Shown here in pieces: positions 41,899-49,456 of a DNA stretch of 64,000 nt. Every line of letters starts with the position of its first letter. Position 1 is the first letter of the stretch. Source of the DNA: DASVDE01 sp036381235 (GTDB lineage Bacteria > Actinomycetota > Thermoleophilia > Solirubrobacterales > 70-9); the NCBI GenBank assembly GCA_036381235.1, contig DASVDE010000016.1, forward strand, positions 24,897 through 88,896. The letters are read 5' to 3'. The translations under genes were made by a program, and so were the position numbers. The notes under the pieces were generated by a model that saw nothing but the letters and a program-made list of their open reading frames with translations, had not been told where the DNA came from and ran no database searches.

Positions 41899-42612
41899 AT
41901 GGAGATCCGCTTCCACGGCCACTCGTGCTTCGAGCTGAGCGACGGCGACACCCGCCTCCTCCTCGACCCCTTCCTCAAGCCCAACAACCCGGTTGCCGTT
42001 GCGAGCGCCGAGGAGATCGACGCCACGCACATCGCTATCTCCCATGGCCACGTCGATCACATGGCAGACGCCGTGCCGCTCGCGACTCGCACCGGCGCCG
42101 AGTGCGTGGCGATCGTCGAGATCGCCAATTGGCTGGGTGAGCAGGGGGTGGACAACGTCCACGATCCCAACCTCGGCGGCACCATCGAGTTCGACTGGGG
42201 CTGGGTGAAGCTAGTCCCCGCCTGGCATACGAGCACGATCGCAGGCTCCGCTGAGGCTCCCTACAGTCCCACCCCCGGCACCGTCACCGGCACGCCCGCC
42301 GGCCTAGTCATCTCGATCGGCGGCGTCACTGTCTACCACGCGGGCGATACCTGCCTGTTTGGCGACATGAGGCTGATCGCCGAGCGCAACCCGATCGACG
42401 TCGCGATGTTGCCGATCGGCGGCCATTACACGATGGATCGCCACGACGCGGTCGCCGCTGTCGAGATGATCGGCGCCGGGACTGTGATCCCGATGCACCA
42501 CGGGACCTTCCCCCCGATCGAGACCGACGCCGAGGCCTTCAAAGCGGAGGTGGAGTCGAAGACTCCTTCCAGCGTGGTCATTCTGACCCCGGGAGATACG
42601 CATGCCATCTGA
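41899..42612 (+). CDS. UPF0173-type metal-dependent hydrolase (metallo-beta-lactamase fold)
   Basis: This encodes 237 residues, with AAGGAGAG before the ATG. The fold's metal ligands are IRFHGHSCFEL (N-terminal histidines), ISHGHVDHMAD (HxHxDH), LVPAWHTS, VYHAGDTCLFGDM and MLPIGGHYTMD, with a C-terminal MHHGTFPP. UPF0173 proteins are close to UlaG-like lactonases; the substrate is unknown. Its end overlaps the R2lox-like gene by 11 bases, so the two are translated as a pair. Confidence 0.9.
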   Translation: MEIRFHGHSCFELSDGDTRLLLDPFLKPNNPVAVASAEEIDATHIAISHGHVDHMADAVPLATRTGAECVAIVEIANWLGEQGVDNVHDPNLGGTIEFDWGWVKLVPAWHTSTIAGSAEAPYSPTPGTVTGTPAGLVISIGGVTVYHAGDTCLFGDMRLIAERNPIDVAMLPIGGHYTMDRHDAVAAVEMIGAGTVIPMHHGTFPPIETDAEAFKAEVESKTPSSVVILTPGDTHAI

Positions 42613-43525
42613 AGCGACCAAGACCCAGTCGAGGACCGCGCGCGAGGACTTCCAGGCCACCGCCGATCCCGCCCTGATCGAGGCCGCGGACACCACCGCG
42701 GACATCAAGCTCCTGAGCTATGCGGACCTGTACATGCTCTGGGAGCGCCAGCAATGGCAGACCCAGGAGCTGGACTTCAGCCGCGACCGCGAGGATTGGC
42801 ACGAGCGGATAAGCGAAGAGGAGCGCTTCCAGCGCATGTACGGGCTCTCCTCCTTCTTCATCGGCGAGCAGAAGGTGGCCGAGGAGCTGGGGCCGATCAT
42901 GCGCGCCGCCCCGACCGAGGACCAGAAAATCTTCCTCTGCACGCAGATCGCCGACGAGGCGCGCCACGTGCGCTTCTTCGAGCGCTTCTATCGCGAGGTG
43001 GGGGTCCTGGAGTCAGACGACCTCTCCGAGATGCTGGCGCAGACCTCAGAGCATCTGAACGAGAACTTCGGTCGCCTCTTCGACGAGATGCTGAAAAAGC
43101 GGACCGATCGCCTCTCCTCCGAGCCCGAGGATGCCGAGGCGCTTGTCGAGGCGATCACGCTCTACCACATGGTGATCGAGGGGATGCTGGCCTTAACCGG
43201 GCAGCACTTCATCATGGACTACAACGAGGAGCAGGGAACGCTGCCGGCCTTCGTCGAGGGCTTCGCCAACGTCGCTCGCGACGAGCACCGCCACGTCGCC
43301 TTCGGCTCGGTTTTCCTGCGCGAGAAGGCTCGTGAGGATGAACGCTACAAGAAGGCTATAAAGCGCACGCTGGAGGAGGCATTGCCTGTCGCCGACGGGG
43401 TTCTCTCTCCCCCCTGGGCGCCCGAGGACGAAGACGTGGAGCTGTTCGGCTACTCGCTCGCCGACACGCGCCAGTTCGCGGCGACATGCCTGATGCGCCG
43501 CCTCAAGGTCATCGGCCTTCAGTAG
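42602..43525 (+). CDS. R2-like ligand-binding oxidase (ferritin-like dimetal protein)
   Basis: This encodes 307 residues. The ferritin-like four-helix core has all six dimetal ligands of the ribonucleotide-reductase R2/R2lox group: E89, E119, H122, E193, E228 and H231. V92 (three after E89) and Y188 (five before E193) sit exactly where R2lox proteins form a Val-Tyr ether crosslink. This favours an R2lox oxidase with a Mn/Fe centre and a bound fatty acid over a true R2 subunit. No R1 gene is adjacent; the partner is the UPF0173 hydrolase. Confidence 0.85.
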   Translation: MPSEATKTQSRTAREDFQATADPALIEAADTTADIKLLSYADLYMLWERQQWQTQELDFSRDREDWHERISEEERFQRMYGLSSFFIGEQKVAEELGPIMRAAPTEDQKIFLCTQIADEARHVRFFERFYREVGVLESDDLSEMLAQTSEHLNENFGRLFDEMLKKRTDRLSSEPEDAEALVEAITLYHMVIEGMLALTGQHFIMDYNEEQGTLPAFVEGFANVARDEHRHVAFGSVFLREKAREDERYKKAIKRTLEEALPVADGVLSPPWAPEDEDVELFGYSLADTRQFAATCLMRRLKVIGLQ

Positions 43526-43536
43526 GGCCGCGAGGG

Positions 43537-45132
43537 CTAACTGCCGGCTGAGGCCGTGTCGTCTTCGGGCGGCGGCGGAGTGGTCGCCTGCGGATCGGAG
43601 GGGGTATCCGAGGGAGTCGGGGAGGGCGACTCATCGGAGGCTGGGGGAGTCGATGGAGGCGGAGTGTCGGTGCCGGAGGACGGGGCGGAGGCATCGGAGG
43701 CGGGCGGGGAGCCTCCCGAGTCCGAGCTGCCGACAGTGACGACGACGGTGGTGGTCCCGCTCGTCGGATGAGCACCGGCTTTGGGGCTGCTGCTGCCCAG
43801 TGAGCCGCTCGCCGGGGCCGTTGCCGCCTTGTCGAGGTCATCGGCGGGCGCATTGCCATTGTCCGCACCTGCCTCCGCGGTGGTGGAGCCGTCGTCGGGG
43901 GACGGGGAAGTGGACGCCTGCTCGGTCGGCGCCGGATCGGGTGCGGCTGTCGGCTCGATCGGCACCGGCATCGCCACCGGCGTGGGTGTCGGTAGGGATG
44001 CATGGGCGGCAGTCGCCGCAGGGCCTTTGTGGTGCCTTACCCGTGCCACCTTGGCGCTAGGGCTGCCGGTGGTCGGCACGACCTGCTGTTTCACCTCGAC
44101 CGCGCCGGCGGTGAGCACTGCAGCCGTTACGACTCCGGCGACCGCCTTTGTCCCGATCGCCGCGCCGACCGCTCCGCCGGCGCCGCTGCCGCCGAGGGCG
44201 GCGCTGCCGACGCCGACTGCGCTGGCCGCTCCGGCACCGGCTGCTCCCGCGCTTGCCCCTGCGCCGGCCGCGCCCGCGCCGGTTCCGGCGGCCCCTGCGC
44301 CGCCGCCCGCGCCCGCGCCACCAAGGCCCAGCTTGGAGACGATGAAGGCTTTCAGCGCCAGCAGCGGCCCAACCGGATAGAGGGCCGCGAGCGCCTTCTC
44401 GTTGGAGCGCACCTGCGAACGGAAGTCGGTGCACTCCTCGCACTCGCGCACATGGCGCCGCACCGGGCCGGAGACCTTGCGCAGCCCCTCGGCCGCCTCG
44501 GCCAGCTCCAGTCGCACGTCGCCGCAGGTCAGCAGCCGTGACTGGCTCGCCTCCGCGAGGGAGATCCGCGCCCGCACCAGCAGCGACTTGACAGACGGCA
44601 CGCTGGTGTCCATCGCCTGGGCGATCTCCTCGTAGGAGAGCGCGTCCATCTCCCGCAGCAGCAGCGCTGAGCGCTGGGTCTCGGGAAGCTTGCTGACGTC
44701 GGCCAGGAGCTGGCGAAACTCCTCGCGGTTGTGGACCTTTTCTGCCGTCGACGCCGCCTCGACCGCTGGAACCATGTCCATCGACTCCTGCGAGTCGGCG
44801 GTCGGCTTACGCAGATGGTTGAGGCAGCGGTTGCGGGCGATCCTGTACAGCCACGGGCGCAGGTTGATCTCCCGCTCGTCGGCCAGCATCGCTTTGTAGG
44901 CGTTTACAAAGACCTCTTGCAGGACGTCCTCCGCGTCCTCCGTGGAGCCGAGCATCTGGCGGCAGAATCCGAGCAGACGGCCCTGGTAGCGGTCGACGAT
45001 GGTCTCGAAGGCGGCGGGGTTGCCATTGCGGGCCATCGCGATCAACCGATCGTCGCCCTGAAGCTTGAGCAGAGGAGAGCGCCGGGCTAGCAGTCCGCGT
45101 TGACTGGCAGTTGTAAGAGCGGATGCCTCCAA
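43537..45132 (-). CDS. ECF sigma factor fused to a zinc-finger anti-sigma-like, membrane-spanning tail
   Basis: This encodes 531 residues from a TTG. Sigma region 2 is at about 30-105 (AFETIVDRYQGRLLGFCRQ, DAEDVLQEVFVNAYK, WLYRIARNRCLNHL) and region 4 at about 145-195 (LPETQRSALLLREM, SYEEIAQAMDTS). A zinc-finger like anti-sigma factors follows (H227-x3-C231-x2-C234). Residues 270-345 are an Ala/Gly-rich run with a probable membrane helix (AVAGVVTAAVLTAGAVEV), and 350-531 a Pro/Ser/Thr-rich tail probably outside the cell. One chain thus holds promoter reader, inhibitor and exterior sensor. GGGAG lies before the TTG. Confidence 0.85.
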   Translation of the reverse strand: MEASALTTASQRGLLARRSPLLKLQGDDRLIAMARNGNPAAFETIVDRYQGRLLGFCRQMLGSTEDAEDVLQEVFVNAYKAMLADEREINLRPWLYRIARNRCLNHLRKPTADSQESMDMVPAVEAASTAEKVHNREEFRQLLADVSKLPETQRSALLLREMDALSYEEIAQAMDTSVPSVKSLLVRARISLAEASQSRLLTCGDVRLELAEAAEGLRKVSGPVRRHVRECEECTDFRSQVRSNEKALAALYPVGPLLALKAFIVSKLGLGGAGAGGGAGAAGTGAGAAGAGASAGAAGAGAASAVGVGSAALGGSGAGGAVGAAIGTKAVAGVVTAAVLTAGAVEVKQQVVPTTGSPSAKVARVRHHKGPAATAAHASLPTPTPVAMPVPIEPTAAPDPAPTEQASTSPSPDDGSTTAEAGADNGNAPADDLDKAATAPASGSLGSSSPKAGAHPTSGTTTVVVTVGSSDSGGSPPASDASAPSSGTDTPPPSTPPASDESPSPTPSDTPSDPQATTPPPPEDDTASAGS

Positions 45133-45269
45133 GCTGAATCTCCCAGGGAAGGCGTTTGTATCTTCTGTTCCTTATCTGGAGACACCGTAGCAACGCTCTA
45201 GTTGCGGTCCTACAGCATTTATTGGGTTTTTATGTATCGGGCCTGATAGCGCCCGCGGGGAGGGGGGAA

Positions 45270-45355
45270 TGCCCGGGGCGGGACTCGAACCCGCAAGCCC
45301 CCGAAGGGGCAGCGCATTTTAAGTGCGCCGCTTTTGCCAGTTTCGCCACCCGGGC
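45270..45355 (-). tRNA. tRNA-Leu(TAA)
   Basis: 86 bases with a long variable arm (GCCCCTTCGGGGGC-like hairpin), as expected for leucine. The acceptor GCCCGGG pairs with CCCGGGC. The anticodon loop CTTAAAA between GCGCA and TGCGC gives TAA. CCA is not encoded. Confidence 0.95.
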
Positions 45356-45393
45356 ACAGTCGATGGTAATCGGGCTCATATACGCTCGTTGCG

Positions 45394-47034
45394 ATGGCGA
45401 TCGAAGCACAGGAGACAACTGCCGTGCACGGCGGGCGCTTGGTGGCGAAGACGATGGCCTCGCGCGGCGTCGAGCACCTCTTCACGCTTTCCGGGGGACA
45501 CCTGTTCTCCATATACGACGGCTGCAAGGAGGAGGGGATCGGGCTCATCGATGTCCGCCACGAGCAGACCGCCGCCTTTGCCGCCGAGGGATTCGCGAAG
45601 GCGACGCGCCGGGTTGGCGTCGCGGCGCTCACCGCCGGTCCGGGCGTGACCAACGGAGTCAGCGCCATCGCCGGGGCGCAGGCCAACTGCTCGCCGCTGT
45701 GCGTCCTGGGCGGGCGGGCGCCGGAGCTGCGCTGGGGTTCGGGCTCACTGCAGGAGATCGACCACCTGCCCTTCATCTCGCCCCTGGTCAAGTCGGCGGA
45801 GACGGTGAAGGAGCCGGGGCAGATCGCGGCGAGCACCGCTGCGGCGCTCGACCTGGCGCTTGCGGCGCCCAGTGGACCGACCTTCGTCGACTACCCGCTG
45901 GACGTTGTCTTCACCGAGGCCGAGGTATCGATCCCGGAAGCACCCGCGGCGCCCGCGGGGGAGCCGCCCGCCGGTGTCGAGGAGGCGGCGGCGTTGCTCG
46001 CCGCTGCCGAGCGCCCCGCGATCATGGCCGGCACCGGCCTCTACTGGGGCCACGGCGAGCGGGAGCTGCAAGCGCTGGCCGAGGCGCTCGGGATCCCCGT
46101 CTTCCTAAACGGCCTCGGTCGGGGCTGCCTTGCCGCCGATCACGAGCTTGTCTTCAGCCGCGCGCGCGGCGCGGCGCTGAAGGGCGCCGATGTCGCGCTC
46201 GTCGTCGGCGTGCCGATGGATTTCCGGCTCGGCTTCGGCGGCAGCTTCGGCGAGGAGACGAAGATAGTTCGCCTCGACGTCGCCCCCAACGCGCTCAGCG
46301 CCAACCGGGCTCCCGAGCTAGATCTGGTCGGCGACGTCGCCGCCGGTCTGGCGGCGATCCGCGAGTCCGCCGGGGGAGGCGAGCCTCGCACCGCGGCTTG
46401 GCTCGGCGAGCTGTGCGGCATCGAGCGGGAAAAGCGCGCCGCGGAGCAGGAGGAGTTGAACGACCCCCGCTCGCCGCTGCACCCCGTCCGTATATATAGA
46501 GAGCTGGGGGAGGTGCTCGACCGCAACGCGGTCGTCGTCGGCGACGGCGGCGACTTCGTCTCATATGCGGGCCGCTTCATCGACACCTACGAGCCGGGTT
46601 GCTGGATGGATCCGGGGCCCTTCGGCTGCCTGGGGGCCGGGCCCGGCCAGGCGATCGGCGCCAAGATCGCCCACCCAGATCGCCAAGTCTGCCTCCTGCT
46701 CGGCGACGGCGCCTTCGGCTTCGCCGGCGTGGAGTTCGACACGATGGCTCGCCATGGCCTCGGTGTGGTGGGAGTGATGGGCAACAACGGCATCTGGGCG
46801 CTCGAGCATCACCCGATGAAGTTCCTCTACGGCTATTCGGTCGCGGCTGAGTTGCGGCCCGAGACGCGCTATGACCAGATGGTCGAAGCGCTTGGCTGCG
46901 ACGGCATCCTGGTTAGCGAGCCGGAGGAGCTGCGCCCGGCACTGGAACGGGCCTTCGAGTCGGGTCGTCCGACTCTGGTCAACGTCCTCACCGATCCCAA
47001 GGTCGTCTACCCCCGCAAATCGAACCTGGCCTAG
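45394..47034 (+). CDS. thiamine-diphosphate enzyme of the acetolactate synthase-like family
   Basis: This encodes 546 residues. The three-domain layout of ThDP decarboxylases is clear: the catalytic glutamate in IDVRHEQTAAFAAEGFAKAT, ALTAGPGVTNGVSAIAGAQ, a central nucleotide-type domain (APAAPAGEPPAG onward), and the ThDP-metal motif LLLGDGAFGFAGVEFDTM followed by MGNNGIW. It is closest in look to ILVBL/acetolactate synthase-like or oxalyl-CoA decarboxylase-type enzymes; the substrate cannot be fixed. No small regulatory subunit is adjacent. A TACGCT hexamer ends 7 bases before the ATG. Confidence 0.88.
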   Translation: MAIEAQETTAVHGGRLVAKTMASRGVEHLFTLSGGHLFSIYDGCKEEGIGLIDVRHEQTAAFAAEGFAKATRRVGVAALTAGPGVTNGVSAIAGAQANCSPLCVLGGRAPELRWGSGSLQEIDHLPFISPLVKSAETVKEPGQIAASTAAALDLALAAPSGPTFVDYPLDVVFTEAEVSIPEAPAAPAGEPPAGVEEAAALLAAAERPAIMAGTGLYWGHGERELQALAEALGIPVFLNGLGRGCLAADHELVFSRARGAALKGADVALVVGVPMDFRLGFGGSFGEETKIVRLDVAPNALSANRAPELDLVGDVAAGLAAIRESAGGGEPRTAAWLGELCGIEREKRAAEQEELNDPRSPLHPVRIYRELGEVLDRNAVVVGDGGDFVSYAGRFIDTYEPGCWMDPGPFGCLGAGPGQAIGAKIAHPDRQVCLLLGDGAFGFAGVEFDTMARHGLGVVGVMGNNGIWALEHHPMKFLYGYSVAAELRPETRYDQMVEALGCDGILVSEPEELRPALERAFESGRPTLVNVLTDPKVVYPRKSNLA

Positions 47035-47046
47035 AACCTAGGCCTA

Positions 47047-47227
47047 AAAGAATCGGCCGCCCGGTTAGGGGCGGCCGATTCAAAGTGGTCCCTCAGGACG
47101 GGCAGGGGTACGTCTTCAGGGACCATGGGTATTCGGTGGGCTCAGACGGCGGGAGGCGCCATGATGCGGCAATCGCCTAAGCCCTATTCCCGGTTCCGGT
47201 AGGAGTCTGTTCCCCCCCTTTCCCGGT
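47047..47227 (-). ncRNA. candidate structured small RNA, about 180 nt
   Basis: A minus-strand transcript is predicted from a promoter at 47234-47262 to an intrinsic terminator at 47050-47081. Within it are a 14-pair stem with one mismatch and a 10-base loop (47086-47125) and a two-part stem (47138-47184, GGGCT/AGCCC and AGGCG/CGCCT). No good open frame crosses it. Length and layout recall 6S-type RNAs, but I see no conserved sequence that would prove it, nor the motifs of tmRNA, RNase P RNA or SRP RNA. Confidence 0.5.
47050..47081 (-). terminator. intrinsic terminator on the minus strand
   Basis: GAATCGGCCGCC (47050-47061) and GGCGGCCGATTC (47070-47081) form a perfect 12-base stem with an 8-base loop, followed on the minus strand by TTTT. 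It ends the candidate small RNA or transcripts from ppx. On the plus strand it also lies 15 bases after the ThDP-enzyme stop. Confidence 0.75.
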
Positions 47228-47233
47228 GATGCG

Positions 47234-47262
47234 AGTATGCGCTCGTCTGTCCGCTCTGTCCA
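47234..47262 (-). promoter_or_regulatory. sigma70-like promoter for the candidate small RNA
   Basis: On the minus strand TGGACA (47262-47257) and CATACT (47239-47234) are separated by exactly 17 bases, matching the housekeeping consensus at 5 of 6 and 4 of 6 positions. The predicted start is near 47227. Confidence 0.5.
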
Positions 47263-47423
47263 GCCGAGCCGTTGGTAGCTCAGCATAAGTTGGTAGGGTC
47301 AATCTACCTACTTCTATGGGTAGGGGACGACGATTAACCCTTCTGTACTGGCAGTACTACTCTCGATATCCATTCAGTACTCAGCGGATACACCATGTTC
47401 ATGATCCGTAGTTTTCCGCATTC
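47263..47423. other. AT-richer non-coding stretch before ppx 3' end
   Basis: Nothing clearly functional was seen beyond short repeats of GTTGGTAG and CTACC/GGGTAG pairing. A tRNA-like D-arm string is present but no T-arm, so no tRNA is called. Confidence 0.5.
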
Positions 47424-48359
47424 TCAAGCGGTGGAGGAAGCGGCGGCGATTGCGGCTCCGTAGAGGATGTCGTGCTCGGAGACGACGATTTGCTCCAGGT
47501 CCAGTGCTCGCATGGCCTCGATCAGGATCACTACGCCTGCGGGGATAGTCGATGCCCGATCGGGGTGCAGGCCCGGGACGGCCGCCCGCTCGGAGAGGGG
47601 CAGGGAGGCTAGTTGCGAGAGCATGCGCTGGATCGCGGTCAACGAGAGCACATGACCGTGGACTCGCTTGGGGTCGTATGGCTCGAGCCCCATCTCCACC
47701 GAGGCCAGCGAAGTCGGAGTGCCGGCTACGGCTACTCCGTTCTCAACTCCGCCGCGCGAGCCTTTCTCCAGCGCCTCGCCAATCAGCCCCCGCACGTCGG
47801 CGGCAAGTTCTTCCAGTTCGGCTGCGGTGGGCGGGTCGGAGGAGATATGCCGCTCGCTGTGACGGACCACCCCCGCTTGGAGCGAGGCGTGGAAGGAGAT
47901 CTCCGCGCCGGCGCCAATCACCAGCTCGGTTGAGCCGCCGCCGATGTCGATCACCGCTGTGGGCACGGTCGGAGGCCTTTCGGAAGTGGCGCCCGTGTAT
48001 GTCAGCCGCGCTTCCTCCTCGCCGTCGAGGACGCGGGCCGAAAGGGCAAAACGCTCCCGCAGCTCGGCGATGAAGGCGCTGCCGTTGGCGGCGTCGCGTA
48101 CGGCGCTGGTCGCAATTGCCTCGACCGTGTTCGCGCCCGCCTCTTTATATAGAGCGACGTAGTCGGCGATCGCCTCGCAGGCGGCCTCGATCGCCTCAAC
48201 CGCCAGACGCCCGGTCAGGTCGACCCCGCGCCCCAGCCGCGTCACCCGGCTTTGCCGCTCGACCTCGCTGACCCGCCCCCCGGCGACATCGGCGATCAGC
48301 AACCGGGTCGAGTTGCTGCCGATGTCGACCACCGCGACCCTGTGGGCATCCCCTGGCAT
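47424..48359 (-). CDS. Ppx/GppA-family exopolyphosphatase/pppGpp phosphatase
   Basis: This encodes 311 residues from ATG 48359 (MPGDAHRVAVVDIGSNSTRL); GTG 48386 is an alternative. It has the ASKHA-type phosphate loops VVDIGSNSTRLLIADV and AVIDIGGGSTELVIG, the region TSAVRDAANGSAFI, and the family C-terminal GVVILIEAMRALDLEQIVVSEHDILYGA. It degrades polyphosphate or converts pppGpp to ppGpp. Length matches the short form lacking the C-terminal HD-like domain. It is divergent from initiator tRNA. Confidence 0.92.
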   Translation of the reverse strand: MPGDAHRVAVVDIGSNSTRLLIADVAGGRVSEVERQSRVTRLGRGVDLTGRLAVEAIEAACEAIADYVALYKEAGANTVEAIATSAVRDAANGSAFIAELRERFALSARVLDGEEEARLTYTGATSERPPTVPTAVIDIGGGSTELVIGAGAEISFHASLQAGVVRHSERHISSDPPTAAELEELAADVRGLIGEALEKGSRGGVENGVAVAGTPTSLASVEMGLEPYDPKRVHGHVLSLTAIQRMLSQLASLPLSERAAVPGLHPDRASTIPAGVVILIEAMRALDLEQIVVSEHDILYGAAIAAASSTA

Positions 48360-48457
48360 GAGGAGCGGCACTCTAAGGAAACTCACCCGGCAAGCGACTT
48401 TGCGCCCCTGCCCACCCTCGGCCACTCACGTCCCCATTGCTAGGATGCGCAGACCGC

Positions 48458-48531
<74 letters not shown>

Positions 48532-48535
48532 TAAA

Positions 48536-48564
48536 ACGAAAGCCCCGCTATGGCGGGTTTTCGT
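48536..48564 (+). terminator. intrinsic terminator after tRNA-fMet
   Basis: ACGAAAGCCC (48536-48545) pairs with GGGTTTTCGT (48555-48564), one G-T included, 4 bases past the tRNA end and containing a TTTT run. Confidence 0.65.
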
Positions 48565-48832
48565 CTGGTTAGGGTGCCGAGTGCCAGGCCGTGCGCCCGT
48601 CATAAAAGGGGAAGAGTGGTGCATACGGTGCCCAGGGAGCCACGGGGCCGGACTGCTCTGGGGCCGGGAACTTACCTACCTGTTCGTGAGAGGGCGAGAG
48701 CTGGGCGACTTTGGTGCCTGATCGAGCTAGCTCGATCAACCCGATGACGAATCACGGTCTCCGTGAAACCTGGCTCGCTCAGTTTGCGGTTGTGGTGCGC
48801 CATCGTTTCAGGCGAGCGCGATTCCCAGCTTC
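48565..48832. other. non-coding stretch with a perfect 20-base palindrome
   Basis: No gene is supported here. It contains TGATCGAGCTAGCTCGATCA at 48719-48738, a perfect palindrome, and two copies of GGGGCCGG about 20 bases apart. It lies at the change from core to accessory content. Confidence 0.6.
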
Positions 48833-48859
48833 GTGTACACCTTGTGCCATTATGTGTAC
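48833..48859 (+). promoter_or_regulatory. direct-repeat operator candidate for the CopG/ParE-type pair
   Basis: GTGTAC occurs at 48833-48838 and 48854-48859, exactly 21 bases apart (two helical turns), just before the antitoxin start. Ribbon-helix-helix antitoxins often bind such spaced repeats. Confidence 0.5.
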
Positions 48860-48868
48860 CCTAGGTCC

Positions 48869-49126
48869 ATGACTGAGCGGAATCGCCGCATCAACGTCAC
48901 CCTTAAGCTGGACTACGCGCGCAAGCTGGCGAGCCTGGCGGAGCGCACGCATGTTCAGGAGGGCACGTTGGCGCGATCGCTTCTCTCCAGCGCGCTGGAC
49001 GAAGCCGATCCGGATGCCTCACGGATCACTGAAATTCTCGACGGGATCCCCGGGGCCTGGGACCGGGCGCAGGAGTCGATCGAGCAGGCTCGGCGCGGCG
49101 AGACGGTGCCGCTCTCTGAGCTGTAG
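48869..49126 (+). CDS. ribbon-helix-helix antitoxin (CopG type)
   Basis: This encodes 85 residues from ATG 48869. The start RNRRINVTLKLDYARKLASLAERTHVQ matches a CopG/ribbon-helix-helix strand and two helices. The acidic C-terminal part (DGIPGAWDRAQESIEQARRG) likely blocks the toxin. The ParE-like gene begins 3 bases after its stop, giving a standard type II pair. The direct repeat upstream suggests autorepression. Confidence 0.82.
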   Translation: MTERNRRINVTLKLDYARKLASLAERTHVQEGTLARSLLSSALDEADPDASRITEILDGIPGAWDRAQESIEQARRGETVPLSEL

Positions 49127-49129
49127 TCG

Positions 49130-49420
49130 ATGCCGGCGATCGAGGTCACGCGCCTAGCGCGCGACGAGCTTCGCGAGCTGATTGAGACTCGCCAACTTCC
49201 GGCCGACACGCGGGAGCGCGTTTCGCGTTCGCTGCTCACCCTGGAGGAGTTCCCGCGCGTCGGCAAGCAGCTCTCCGGTGTCTGGCGGGATTGCCGAGCG
49301 CTGATCGGTCCGTGGGGCTGGCTGATCGTCGTCTATACGTACATCGAGGCCGAGGATCGGGTTGTCATCATCGCGTTCCACGATGCGCGGACATCCGAGG
49401 CGGCAACAGCTCGCCTCTAA
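49130..49420 (+). CDS. RelE/ParE-family toxin
   Basis: This encodes 96 residues. It shows the RelE/ParE fold: EVTRLARDELRELIETRQLP helices, then LTLEEFPRVGKQLSGVWRD, ALIGPWGWLIVVYTY and a late VVIIAFHDAR strand with a basic residue. ParE targets gyrase and RelE cleaves ribosome-bound mRNA; which applies here is not decided. The gene is 3 bases after the antitoxin. Confidence 0.85.
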   Translation: MPAIEVTRLARDELRELIETRQLPADTRERVSRSLLTLEEFPRVGKQLSGVWRDCRALIGPWGWLIVVYTYIEAEDRVVIIAFHDARTSEAATARL

Positions 49421-49456
49421 CCCGCTTCGTTCTTGGCACTTTACATCGACCTATTT

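Noticed and set aside
46490..46505. A run of rare AT-rich codons (ATA TAT AGA) in the ThDP enzyme, and a similar one in ppx.
   Set aside because: Each is very short and in frame with conserved protein; it does not show transfer or a promoter by itself.
47261..47400. A tRNA-like string with GGTAGCTCAG and a short anticodon-like stem.
   Set aside because: There is no T-arm (TTCNANT) or acceptor pairing, so it is not a tRNA.
48550..48747. A 65-codon plus-strand open frame after the initiator tRNA.
   Set aside because: It starts inside the tRNA terminator hairpin, has no ribosome site and gives an unfold-like Arg-rich protein.
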